Source: Salinisphaera sp.
GTDB taxonomy: Bacteria > Pseudomonadota > Gammaproteobacteria > Nevskiales > Salinisphaeraceae
DNA length: 33,461 nucleotides
Assembly: GCA_027858915.1 (NCBI GenBank)
Contig: JAQIBT010000026.1
Location: 1-33,461, forward strand
Reading direction: 5' to 3'
The position numbers were made by a program, and so were the translations under genes. The notes below the pieces were generated by a model. That model was not told where the DNA came from, searched no databases, and saw only the letters and a program-made list of their open reading frames with translations. Below are positions 15,691 to 23,828 of the stretch, in pieces (the stretch's first letter is position 1; every line of letters starts with the position of its first letter).

Positions 15691-16263
15691 ATGCGTGATG
15701 ACTGCCACAAAGACGAGCAACGCTGTGGCTGGGCACGCGGCCACGATTCGCTGCGTGTCTATCATGACCACGAGTGGGGCGTGCCGGAATATGACAGCCG
15801 TGCACTGTGGGAAAAACTGATTCTCGATGGGTTTCAGGCCGGTCTGTCGTGGCTGACGATTCTCAATAAACGCGACGCCTTCCGTGAAGCGTTCGTAGGA
15901 TTTGAACCGACCCGTGTGGCCGCATTCGACGAGGCCGCTGTAGCGACGCTGCTCTCCAACGCAGCCATCGTGCGCTCACGGGCCAAGATCGATGCGACTA
16001 TCGGCAATGCAAAAGCCTATCTGGCGATGGCCGAGGCCGGCGAGGACTTCGCAGAGTTCGCCTGGGCATTCGTGAATGGCCGTCCGTTGCTGGGCGACGG
16101 CCAGCACGTGCCGACCCAGACCCAGTGCTCGGCCGAGTTGTCGAAAGCCCTGAAAAAACGCGGTTTCAAGTTCGTTGGCCCGACCATCGTTTATGCCTGG
16201 ATGCAGGCCGTAGGCATGATCAACGATCATGCCAGCGAGTGTTTTCGGCGATATGCCGTGTGA
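15691..16263 (+). CDS. tag: DNA-3-methyladenine glycosylase I
   Basis: Base-excision repair enzyme that removes 3-methyladenine. It matches E. coli Tag closely: QRCGW, YHDHEWGVPEYDS, GFQAGLSWLTILNKR, a GIIRHRGKI-like AAIVRSRAKIDATIGNA, SKALKKRGFKFVGPTIVYAWMQA and GMINDHASEC. The zinc-snap residues are all there: Cys of RCGW, His of YHD, and His and Cys of NDHxxxC. The start at 15691 gives 190 residues, near the usual 187. An upstream in-frame ATG at 15637 would add 18 residues with no family counterpart. Neither has a strong ribosome site. It diverges from the GAF-PAS gene, about 100 bases apart. Confidence 0.93.
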   Translation: MRDDCHKDEQRCGWARGHDSLRVYHDHEWGVPEYDSRALWEKLILDGFQAGLSWLTILNKRDAFREAFVGFEPTRVAAFDEAAVATLLSNAAIVRSRAKIDATIGNAKAYLAMAEAGEDFAEFAWAFVNGRPLLGDGQHVPTQTQCSAELSKALKKRGFKFVGPTIVYAWMQAVGMINDHASECFRRYAV

Positions 16264-16340
16264 TGCGGTGATTTCTTCGGCACGCTCTTGTCATATCAAG
16301 TCGCAGGAATGATGGTATTCAGCTTCAAGGCAGAAGACGG

Positions 16341-16368
16341 TTTATCCGCAGATGAACGCAGATTGAAA
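16341..16368. repeat. third copy of the TTTATCCGCAGAT repeat
   Basis: TTTATCCGCAGATGAACGCA followed by GATTGAAA, preceded by CAGAAGACGG. It is the same element as the inverted pair at 2703-2874. It lies between tag and the PhzF-family gene. Confidence 0.6.
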
Positions 16369-16436
16369 CGCACTGACTATCTGCCTTTCGTTGGCATATC
16401 GTTCCGCGATTATCCATCGTGACATCTGGAGTTTGC

Positions 16437-17267
16437 ATGCACCGTTTCTCTCAGGTTGACGTCTTTACCGACCGGTTCTTGCTCGGCAACGCGCTGGCGG
16501 TGGTCCACGATGCCGATGATCTGTCGGAAGACGAGATGGCTGCGTTTGCTCGTTGGACCAACCTGGCAGAGACCACGTTTTTGCTGACGCCCACCGAACC
16601 ATCGGCCGATTACCGTCTGCGTATATTCACGCCGAGCGTCGAGCTGCCGTTTGCCGGCCATCCGACGATCGGCTCGGCGCGCGCCTGGCTGCGGGCCGGC
16701 GGCCAGCCCGCCAATCACGAGCGGCTCATCCAGCAATGTGCCGCAGGGCAGGTTGAACTGCGTCGCGCGGGCGATCGGCTGGCCTTCGCTGCGCCGCCGC
16801 TGATCCGCAGTGGGCCGGTGGATGCAGATGATCTGGCGACTATCGCGCGCGGCCTTGGCATTGTCGAGTCCGACATTGTAGACAGCCAGTGGGTGGACAA
16901 CGGCCCAGGCTGGGTAGCACTACTGCTGGCGAGTGCAGAGCAGGTTCTGGCCGTCGAACCCGACTACGGCGTCCTGGCAGGCCTCAACCTGGGTGTTGTG
17001 GGGCCGCAGCCCGAGTCCTCGGATACCGCATTCGAGCTGCGGGCCTTCATCGCCGATCGGGCAGCCAAGGAAGATCCGGTCACCGGCAGCCTCAATGCAT
17101 CGGTTGCTCGCTGGCTGATCGATAGCGGCCGTGCTCCGGCCAGTTACGTGGCGGCCCAAGGTACTCGACTGGCGCGTCGCGGGCGCATCTATATCGATGA
17201 TGCCGCCGATGGATTGTGGGTTGGCGGCGATTCAGTGATCGGTATTGTCGGTGAACTGGCGCTCTGA
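16437..17267 (+). CDS. PhzF-family isomerase/epimerase
   Basis: A 276-residue member of the PhzF/DAP-epimerase-like fold. Visible marks are HRFSQVDVFTDRFLLGNALAVV at the N-terminus, NLAETTFLL with the conserved catalytic Glu, IFTPSVELPFAGHPTIG, and EDPVTGSLNASVARWL in the second half. Phenazine genes are absent, so this is one of the many PhzF paralogs of unknown substrate. The ATG at 16437 follows a CTGGAG site. An earlier ATG at 16419 would add six residues and lies on the ribosome site itself. It stands alone and faces the PilZ/HD gene tail to tail. Confidence 0.9.
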   Translation: MHRFSQVDVFTDRFLLGNALAVVHDADDLSEDEMAAFARWTNLAETTFLLTPTEPSADYRLRIFTPSVELPFAGHPTIGSARAWLRAGGQPANHERLIQQCAAGQVELRRAGDRLAFAAPPLIRSGPVDADDLATIARGLGIVESDIVDSQWVDNGPGWVALLLASAEQVLAVEPDYGVLAGLNLGVVGPQPESSDTAFELRAFIADRAAKEDPVTGSLNASVARWLIDSGRAPASYVAAQGTRLARRGRIYIDDAADGLWVGGDSVIGIVGELAL

Positions 17268-17300
17268 AATCCACCGAAAGCCCAGGTTCAGGCGCTGCGC

Positions 17301-19007
17301 TCAATACGGGGCCAAGTCATACTGACTGGCGAGTGCTGCGCCCACCAATTGCCCAAGCTGTGCGATGCGCCGCCCTTCGATGATCGTGTTCATCGGCCGA
17401 CCCGTGCCGGCCAGATGCCGAACCGCGCGTATCCGGCTGGGCTGGCCGGCGCTGTTCAAAGCCATGACCCAGGCCAGGTAACCGTCTGAATACTCGACCA
17501 GGGTACCGATCGGCGTCATGCCGTAGCGCTGGATATAGCGTGTCAACCAGCCGCGATCGAACAATGACGGCTGGCTGTAGATCTGGCGATAGGCTGCCGA
17601 AACGCTGAATGCACATCGATCGCCGCGTGCGCGAGTCATCGCGTCGACGACGTCAACTATCTGAGCCGCTCTTGCCGTAGTGTCCAACGCCGGTGCGGTG
17701 ATGGCGCACGGATAGCCGCTGCCGTCCAGCCGCTCGTTGACCTGTTCGATCAGGCAGCGCCGGACGTTCGCCGGCAGCCAATCGGGCGGCAGGCAAGCGG
17801 TCAGTTGCATGACGTGCTGTTGCAGGCAATGTTTCGAGGGCGGGCTTAATATGCCTTCGCTGGGTAGGCACTGCTCAGCCAGCATGAGTTTGCCCAGATC
17901 GTGAATCAGTGCTGCACATACGCGCTGCCGGGGCGTGCCTACGGCGTCTGTTGCGTCGGCCAGTATGTCGGCGAGACGTCCGGCGACCGCGATCGAATGG
18001 GCGAGCGTCCCCGGTTGCTCGTGCAGACAGCACAGGGCATACAGAAAACGCTCTCGATCCCGATCAAGCAGCTCCAGCATGCGGTCGGCGCTGGACTCGA
18101 CGCGGCCGACCGGCATCGGTTCGCCTTGGCGCAACGCAATCACGCACGTACCCAGGTGGCCTACAATATTCTCTAGCGCCGGCAGCATGGGCGGGCGTTC
18201 AGGTTTGGTGTCCCGGCTATTCGAGGTGGCACTGGCTCGTTCAGCCGCGAGGAACGGCGCGCATTCCTGAAGAATACGGCTGGCCTGCCCGCTACGCAGC
18301 GCTATCTCGTTTTCGATGCTTCGCAACCAGCGCACGATGCGCCGCTGTGTACCGGCTGCCAGCTCGGTGAATTGGATGCCGACCAGCACGTTGGGTCCGG
18401 TGTCGGCGCCGCGCACGTGGCACACGCGCGCGCCACAGGTTGCCTGCTCGCTCGTGGGGCCGGTCAGCCGCAGCTCATCCAGCTTGTCGTTGGTTTGCCA
18501 GAGCAGGGCAACCTGCAACGGCACTTCGAGCTGGCAGCCGCCGACCGAAAGATCTCTGATGATGGCGCGAACCGGCGCGTCCAGCGCACAGCGGCGTACC
18601 TCGGCGCTTCCGGCAATGGAGCCGGTCAGTGGCAGGCGCGCTACCTGGCGTTCGTCGTGCGGCGCGAGTCGGGCCGGCAGGCCGCAACGCAGCCAGCCGC
18701 CGTGTCCCATGGTCGGTGGCTCCAGCAGAGGCAGCCGCTCGAAGCGCTCGAATGTGCCGTGGCCGGCGGCCGACAGCGTGAGGGTCACCTGGTCCCAAAC
18801 CGAGGGCGCGGGTGAGTCGGTACCCAGCTGCAGGCTCAGGCTGCTGTCGCCCGGCTCGTAGCGCAGCGCATGGATAGCCAGCGGCAGCGCCGTGTCCCCG
18901 GCGTGCAGCCAGAGCGTGATCTGGTGTGGCGTGTTCCCGATCCGGGTCAGAGCCTCCAGCACGTTGGCTTGTGTGGCGTCGGTGTCAATGGCAGTCAACG
19001 CGGTCAT
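17301..19007 (-). CDS. PilZ and degenerate HD-GYP domain protein
   Basis: A 568-residue protein. Residues 1-115 resemble the YcgR-type N-terminal domain. A PilZ domain (about 118-235) carries RRCALDAP and RDLSVGGCQLEV, the c-di-GMP-binding signature (R...DxSxxG). The C-terminal part (about 315-500) is HD-GYP-like: AHSIAVAGRLA (His336), ALIHDLGK (His369/Asp370) and NERLDGSGYP. The HHE metal-ligand pair that normally precedes the DGxGYP motif is changed to VNE, so phosphodiesterase activity may be reduced or lost. It therefore looks like a c-di-GMP receptor, perhaps with a regulatory HD domain. The start has a GGAGA site. No close operon partner. Confidence 0.85.
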   Translation of the reverse strand: MTALTAIDTDATQANVLEALTRIGNTPHQITLWLHAGDTALPLAIHALRYEPGDSSLSLQLGTDSPAPSVWDQVTLTLSAAGHGTFERFERLPLLEPPTMGHGGWLRCGLPARLAPHDERQVARLPLTGSIAGSAEVRRCALDAPVRAIIRDLSVGGCQLEVPLQVALLWQTNDKLDELRLTGPTSEQATCGARVCHVRGADTGPNVLVGIQFTELAAGTQRRIVRWLRSIENEIALRSGQASRILQECAPFLAAERASATSNSRDTKPERPPMLPALENIVGHLGTCVIALRQGEPMPVGRVESSADRMLELLDRDRERFLYALCCLHEQPGTLAHSIAVAGRLADILADATDAVGTPRQRVCAALIHDLGKLMLAEQCLPSEGILSPPSKHCLQQHVMQLTACLPPDWLPANVRRCLIEQVNERLDGSGYPCAITAPALDTTARAAQIVDVVDAMTRARGDRCAFSVSAAYRQIYSQPSLFDRGWLTRYIQRYGMTPIGTLVEYSDGYLAWVMALNSAGQPSRIRAVRHLAGTGRPMNTIIEGRRIAQLGQLVGAALASQYDLAPY

Positions 19008-19119
19008 GAAATACAGTCTCCAAGCAGTGCCGGGCCTGTCTCCACGGCCTTTCCCTGTATTTGCGTCTTATCGGCCAACCACGATCGATGTTTACCCTGT
19101 GTCTCGCTATGACGACTCG

Positions 19120-19311
19120 TCAGCCGATGCTCTCGCCACCGGCCTCGGTGATCTCCGAAACTACGGCTTCGCAGGCCTGCTGATTGCGGCTGGAAACCAC
19201 GACGTAGGCGCCGCGAGCGGCCATCTGGCGCGCGATTGCCCGGCCTATGCCGCGGCTGGAACCGGTGATGAGCGCTACGCGGTCGGTGAGATCAAACAGG
19301 GTGTCAGTCAT
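19120..19311 (-). pseudogene. N-terminal fragment of a short-chain dehydrogenase/reductase
   Basis: Sixty-three residues beginning MTDTLFDLTDRVALITGSSRGIGRAIARQMAARGA, with the SDR cofactor motif TGSSRGIG, then VVVSSRNQQACEAVVSEITEAGGESIG and a stop. A complete SDR is about 250 residues, with a later YxxxK catalytic motif. None of this is found downstream on either strand. The gene is cut off after the second alpha/beta unit. It is a remnant, not a functional enzyme. Confidence 0.85.
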
Positions 19312-19491
19312 GGTCGAATTCTCAAGTCGCGGCCGAGCAGGCCGATATTCAGGGGTAGCGACAGGCTGGCTATACCACAGCGTTGCGCCAGCGGTTACGC
19401 GCCCACCTGGAATGACCGACGTTATCGATTGGCGGCCGCGAGTCGCGACGTCGATTCGCAGCATGGACTGGGCGTCATCGAGACGAACAAT

Positions 19492-21084
19492 ATGAAGTCG
19501 GATATTGAAAAGCAACTGCGCCTGTGTCCCTCGCTGCCGACGTTGTCGACTGTGGCGTTGAAACTGGTCGAGATCGGGCGTGATCCGCAGGTCGACCTGC
19601 GTCAAGTGGCACAGTTGTTATCCAACGATCCTGCGTTGGCGAGCAAGACCCTACGCGTCGCCAACTCGCCGCTTTACATGCGCGGTCGTGGCGCGCGCAC
19701 GTTGACGCAGGCGATCGCGGTGCTGGGTCTGAATGCCAGCGTCAGTCTGGCGTTGAGCTTCTCGCTGGGCGCCAGTCTGCGTTCCAGCGACACGCCAGGG
19801 ATTGATCTCGATCGCTACTGGCGACGTGCCCTGTTGTCCGCGCAGGCTGCGAAGTTCATGGGTCTGCGACTGGGCGTTGGCGGAGTGGAAGAGCTGTTCC
19901 TTGCCGGCCTGCTCCAGGATCTGGGGATGGTGGCGCTTGATGCGGCGTTACCGGGTGAGTATGCCGCGATCGTGGCCGGTGCCGCTCATGAAGACTTGCC
20001 CATGCTGGAGCGGGCGGCGCTGGATGTCGATCACGTCGAGGCGGGCGCGTGGCTGCTGCATGAATGGGGCCTCCCGGGATATCTGGCGCGTGCCGCGCGC
20101 TACAGCCATGAGCGGCACGCGGCCGCCAAGGCTGAGGTGTCTGCCGGTTTCATGGCCTGCGTGACGATATCCGGACCGATTGCCGATATCTATATCGAGG
20201 GCGACAAGGACGCGGCCACAGCGCGTGCTTTTGCGGTGGCTGACGCCTGCCTGGGCATGGGCGCGCGGCATGTCACAGAGGTACTCGAGCGGATGGCTGC
20301 GACATTGCCGGAACTGGAGTCGCTATTTGATATCCCGGTGTTGCCGGCCATTCAGGCGCTGGGTCTGACCGAACAGGCTCGCGAACTGCTGGCCATGCGT
20401 AATCTGCAGCTGCTGCAATCGGCGAGCGAGACGCGCACCCGCGAGAATGATTATCGCGAACGGGCAGATGAACTGAACGAGCTTGTTCGGCGGGATGCAC
20501 TGACCGGATTGTTCAATCGCCGCTATTTTGACGACGTGTTGAGCGACGCTCTGCGGGCGGCCGACGCGGATGGCGACATGCTGAGCGTCGCTTATATAGA
20601 CCTCGACCGCTTCAAATCGATCAACGATTGCTACGGGCATCCCACGGGCGACCGGATACTCATCGCGGTCGCCGACCGTCTGCTGTCACAGCTCAGGCCA
20701 GGCGATCTGCTGGCTCGTTACGGCGGCGAGGAATTCGTGCTGCTTATGCCGGGCGTCGATACCACGGTCGGATCTCAGGTTGTCGAACGCCTGCGGGTCG
20801 CCGTCGAGCAGATGCGTCACCGTTTGGATACCGGCGGCTTTCTCAATGTCACCCTGTCCGCAGGGGTAGCTTGCTATACCGGTGAATGCACGACCCACGA
20901 CGCTTGCGGCGAATTGCTGCACCTCGCCGACCAGGCGCTCTACGAGGCGAAAGTCTCGGGCCGTAACTGCGTACGGGCCAGCCAACAGCCGCATTCGTCA
21001 GTTGATGGGCGCGCGCCTACCAAGGCCGGGGCAAGTGTGCCGACTTCGGCCAGCAGAGGTTCGGCCGCCGACGATCCGTTGTAG
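19492..21084 (+). CDS. HDOD-GGDEF diguanylate cyclase
   Basis: A 530-residue protein with an N-terminal HDOD domain (about 8-205), marked by CPSLPTLSTVALKLVEI, LLSNDPALASKTLRVANSPLY and an AIAVLGLNA block. A linker/coiled region (about 295-330) leads to a GGDEF domain (about 331-496) with active GGEEF at 411-415 and an I-site RxxD (Arg402-Asp405). It is expected to make c-di-GMP in response to a signal through HDOD. The ATG at 19492 starts exactly at the HDOD homology. A much longer frame to 18892 is antisense to the PilZ gene and the SDR fragment and is not credible. The last 34 residues (SQQPHSSVDG...) lie outside the domain and are read partly through antisense beta-lactamase debris. Confidence 0.9.
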   Translation: MKSDIEKQLRLCPSLPTLSTVALKLVEIGRDPQVDLRQVAQLLSNDPALASKTLRVANSPLYMRGRGARTLTQAIAVLGLNASVSLALSFSLGASLRSSDTPGIDLDRYWRRALLSAQAAKFMGLRLGVGGVEELFLAGLLQDLGMVALDAALPGEYAAIVAGAAHEDLPMLERAALDVDHVEAGAWLLHEWGLPGYLARAARYSHERHAAAKAEVSAGFMACVTISGPIADIYIEGDKDAATARAFAVADACLGMGARHVTEVLERMAATLPELESLFDIPVLPAIQALGLTEQARELLAMRNLQLLQSASETRTRENDYRERADELNELVRRDALTGLFNRRYFDDVLSDALRAADADGDMLSVAYIDLDRFKSINDCYGHPTGDRILIAVADRLLSQLRPGDLLARYGGEEFVLLMPGVDTTVGSQVVERLRVAVEQMRHRLDTGGFLNVTLSAGVACYTGECTTHDACGELLHLADQALYEAKVSGRNCVRASQQPHSSVDGRAPTKAGASVPTSASRGSAADDPL

Positions 21085-21263
21085 TAAGCCGTGTCGATCA
21101 ACGGCGCCCGCTCGGGAGGCCAGAATACAACCACATGGCTGGTCTGATTACCCGCACGGGAAGCTTCGATGTGGTGGCCAATTGCGATTGACATCGTCAC
21201 CAGTGAACCCGCAGGCACTCCTTTCATCGACGGGCCCAGCCAACAGCCAGACAAGGTGCCGAA
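21015..21263 (-). pseudogene. C-terminal remnant of a class A beta-lactamase-like gene
   Basis: On the minus strand one frame reads LSGCWLGPSMKGVPAGSLV, then SRAGNQTSHVVVFWPPERAPLIDTAYYNGSSAAEPLLAEVG. This resembles the end of class A beta-lactamases (LxGWLLxN...GVPAGW..., then NDxAVxWPPxRAPLVLxxYxT). The KTG motif expected between the two blocks is destroyed, and no Ser-x-x-Lys active site is seen upstream. It overlaps the 3' end of the HDOD-GGDEF gene. The rest of 21085-21390 shows nothing else recognisable. Confidence 0.55.
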
Positions 21264-21392
21264 CGCCGCACCGAAATCGACCGCGCGTGATTCGCAGGTT
21301 GTGCTGTCTTGCTCTGAGTATTGAGATGTAAAATACACGATGAATTCTGTGTTGCTGCGGCCCTGCGCTAATGAGTTTCGGTCGCCGACCGA

Positions 21393-21489
21393 CAAGGGCT
21401 GTTTTGCGGCAATACAGCGTTGCAGCGCGTTTATGTAGAATGACTACATGACTCTTGCTGCGCCTCGTCTTGCCGCAAAACAGCCCTTG
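21393..21489. repeat. 97-base element with 20-base perfect terminal inverted repeats
   Basis: CAAGGGCTGTTTTGCGGCAA at 21393-21412 is exactly inverted at 21470-21489. The interior carries a second palindrome, ATGTAG(AATGA)CTACAT (21433-21449). It separates the beta-lactamase remnant from the 6-phosphogluconate dehydrogenase remnant. No transposase and no target duplication were found. It may be a MITE-like element or a promoter region, since TGTAG-N5-CTACA resembles an operator. Confidence 0.7.
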
Positions 21490-21519
21490 GCGCGGCCTCG
21501 CACGAAACGGCAACACGCC

Positions 21520-22297
21520 CTAGGACTGGGCCGGATGGGTGGCAATATCGCTCGGCGTCTGATCGATGCGGGTCACGAATGCGCGGTGTTCGATGCCAAC
21601 GCAGAAGCGACGGCCGACGGTGGCGAGGCCTGCGACTCGCTCGAGATGCTGGTAGAAAAGCTGCCGGCACCGCGCACGCTCTGGCTGATGCTGCCGGCCG
21701 GCCAGATCACCGAAGATGCAATCGCGAGTCTGACTCCCTTGCTTGCGCCGGGCGACACCCTGGTCGAAGGGGGCAATGCGATGTTCAAGGATGATGTTCG
21801 GCGCGCCAAAGCGCTGGCGGAGCACGACATCCACTATATCGACGTGGGTGTCTCTGGCGGCGTTTGGGGGCGCGAGCGCGGTTAATGTCTGATGATCGGT
21901 GGCGAGACAGAACAGGTTGAACGCCATGATTCGATATTTGCTGCACTCGCACCGCATGCGGGCGATGTCGATGTAACACCGGGCCGTGACGGCGGCGGCT
22001 TCGACAAGCGGGCAGAACAAGGCTATCTACACTGTGGGCCGGTTGGCTCGGGGCATTTCGTCAAGATGGTCCACAACGGTATCGAGTACGGGATGATGGC
22101 GGCCTACGCCGAAGGCTTCGATATTCTCAAGAATCGAGCAAAGAGCGAATTGCCAGAAGACGAGCGCTACGACCTCAACCTGGCCGATATCGCCGAACAA
22201 GCGTTTTCGCTCGCGTCGTGATCACACGTTCGGCGACAAACTGCAGTCGGCCATGCGCAACCAGTTTGGCGGCCACGGCGAGTCGCACGACGACTGA
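21520..22297 (+). pseudogene. gnd: decayed decarboxylating 6-phosphogluconate dehydrogenase
   Basis: The frame reads LGLGRMGGNIARRLIDAGHECAVFDANAEA, LWLMLPAGQITEDAI, LVEGGNAMFKDD and IDVGVSGGVWGRERG, all typical of the GndA/YqeC-type enzyme. A TAA follows at 21883-21885 where a Tyr codon is expected, and the same frame then continues [12 protein letters not shown]... and [32 protein letters not shown]. After DLNLADIAE (about 22195) roughly 85-90 residues are missing. The 3' end, [27 protein letters not shown], resumes in another frame from 22202 and stops at 22297. The normal N-terminus is also damaged. Nonsense plus internal deletion make it non-functional. Confidence 0.88.
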
Positions 22298-22364
22298 TGA
22301 TCGAGGGAATGCTGGACAAGCGTGTGGCACCGGGTCTCCGCACACTGTGCAACGATCTCTGAGG

Positions 22365-22631
22365 TTACTGGGCCTTGGCGCCGTTGTCGGTCCTGTTCTC
22401 ATTCGCCGGATTAGTCTGATCCTTGCTCGGATCATGGGTGACGGGATTCTGTCCCCGGTAACCACCGGCCGAATCCTTTTTCACTGGTGATTGAACGCCA
22501 TAACCGTGCTTCTGGGCTTCATAGCCGCCCGCCGCTCCGCCTGCGGCTGCTGCCGCTGCGAAACAGCCCTGCAGCGACGCACACAGCGCCAGCGCAGTAA
22601 CGAGTGTCAAGGAACGCGGCAATATCTTCAT
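22365..22631 (-). CDS. small lipoprotein with an Ala/Gly-rich segment
   Basis: An 88-residue predicted lipoprotein. The signal ends LQGC (Cys23), followed by FAAAAAAGGAAGGYEAQKHGYG and a polar tail rich in Asn, Asp, Lys and Pro. The Ala/Gly run recalls glycine-zipper envelope lipoproteins, but no named family is certain. The start at 22631 begins the signal sequence directly. A TTG eight codons earlier is possible but unneeded. No clear ribosome site or operon partner. Confidence 0.7.
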   Translation of the reverse strand: MKILPRSLTLVTALALCASLQGCFAAAAAAGGAAGGYEAQKHGYGVQSPVKKDSAGGYRGQNPVTHDPSKDQTNPANENRTDNGAKAQ

Positions 22632-22860
22632 GGCGTGATCTGCTGTGAATGCCAAGCCAATATTATAGGTGCCGCTCGGACGGCCGACTAGTGATCGCGA
22701 TCGCCCGCTCTCAGCGGCCGTTCAGGCAGCCGTTGTGTATGGACGCGAGTCTGCCCTGGTCTGCCTGGGCGTGCAGTCACTGAATGCGAGCCTGGTCGGA
22801 TTGTGCACAATCGGTTTTCCAAGCGTAGACTCGCGGCACATCCTGAAAGGTCTTTTTTGT

Positions 22861-23742
22861 ATGAACGATCAAACCGAATACACGCCGCCAGTTGTCTGGA
22901 CCTGGGATCAAGCCAGCGGTGGCAAGTTCGCTAATATCAATCGCCCGGTCGCCGGGCCTACCCACGATAAAGAGCTGCCGGTCGGCAAGCATCCGTTTCA
23001 GCTGTACTCGTTAGCGACCCCGAACGGCGTGAAAGCCACGGTGATGTTCGAGGAACTGCTGGCACTGGGCCACGGCGACGCAGAATACGACGCCTGGCCG
23101 ATCCAGATCGGTGAAGGCGAGCAGTTTTCCAGCGGCTATGTCGAGATCAATCCCAATTCCAAGATCCCGGTCATGGTCGACCACGGCGCGGCTACGCCGA
23201 CGCGCGTGTTCGAATCCGGTTCGATTCTGCTATATCTGTCGGAGAAGTTCGGCGCCTTGCTGCCGGCCGATCCCCAGGCGCGAACAGAGTGCCTGAACTG
23301 GTTGTTCTGGCAGATGGGCAGTGCGCCCTATATCGGCGGCGGCTTCGGGCATTTCTATGCCTATGCGCCGGTCAAGCTCGAGTATCCGATCAATCGATTT
23401 GCGATGGAAGCCAAGCGTCAGTTGGATGTGCTTGATCGCCGTCTGGCCGAGCAGCCGTATCTGGGCGGTAGCGAATACAGCATTGCCGATATTGCCAACT
23501 GGTCCTGGTATGGCGTGTTGGCGCTGGGCCGGATCTATGATGCGGGGGAGTTTCTGCAGGTACAGGAATACCAGAACGTACAGCGTTGGGCGAAGGAAAT
23601 CGACGCTCGGCCTGCGGTTCAGCGCGGCCGGATGGTCAACCGCCTGTGGGGCGAACCGTCGGAGCAATTACACGAACGCCACGATGCCAGTGACTTCGAA
23701 CTGCGCACACAGGACAAGCTAGAGCTAGAGCCTGCTGATTGA
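22861..23742 (+). CDS. yghU: YghU-type glutathione S-transferase (disulfide-bond oxidoreductase)
   Basis: A 293-residue Nu-class GST, known in E. coli for glutathione-dependent disulfide reductase and peroxidase activity. Similarity is visible along the whole length: VVWTWDQASGGKFANINRPVAGPTH, ELPVGKHPFQLYSLATPNGVK, NPNSKIPVMVDH, RVFESGSILLYLSEKFG, GGGFGHFYAYAPVKLEY, INRFAMEAKRQLDVLD, RWAKEIDARPAVQRGRMVN and the EQLHERHDASDFE end. The start matches the family and has AAAGG upstream. Cytoplasmic single gene. Confidence 0.95.
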   Translation: MNDQTEYTPPVVWTWDQASGGKFANINRPVAGPTHDKELPVGKHPFQLYSLATPNGVKATVMFEELLALGHGDAEYDAWPIQIGEGEQFSSGYVEINPNSKIPVMVDHGAATPTRVFESGSILLYLSEKFGALLPADPQARTECLNWLFWQMGSAPYIGGGFGHFYAYAPVKLEYPINRFAMEAKRQLDVLDRRLAEQPYLGGSEYSIADIANWSWYGVLALGRIYDAGEFLQVQEYQNVQRWAKEIDARPAVQRGRMVNRLWGEPSEQLHERHDASDFELRTQDKLELEPAD

Positions 23743-23752
23743 TTCGGCAGCC

Positions 23753-23778
23753 GGCCGCGCACTGAATAGCGCGCGGCC
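23753..23778. terminator. hairpin between convergent yghU and yceH
   Basis: GGCCGCGC (23753-23760) pairs with GCGCGGCC (23771-23778) around a ten-base loop. There is no T run on either side. It lies between two convergent genes and probably ends transcription from one or both directions. Confidence 0.5.
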
Positions 23779-23828
23779 TGCACACGAGTCATCATCAACC
23801 GAAGTGTCGATATTGCTGCGGGTTGGCA

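Noticed and set aside
18892-19491. A 200-residue N-terminal extension of the HDOD-GGDEF protein
   Set aside because: It is antisense to the PilZ gene start and the SDR fragment, and the HDOD homology begins exactly at the ATG at 19492.
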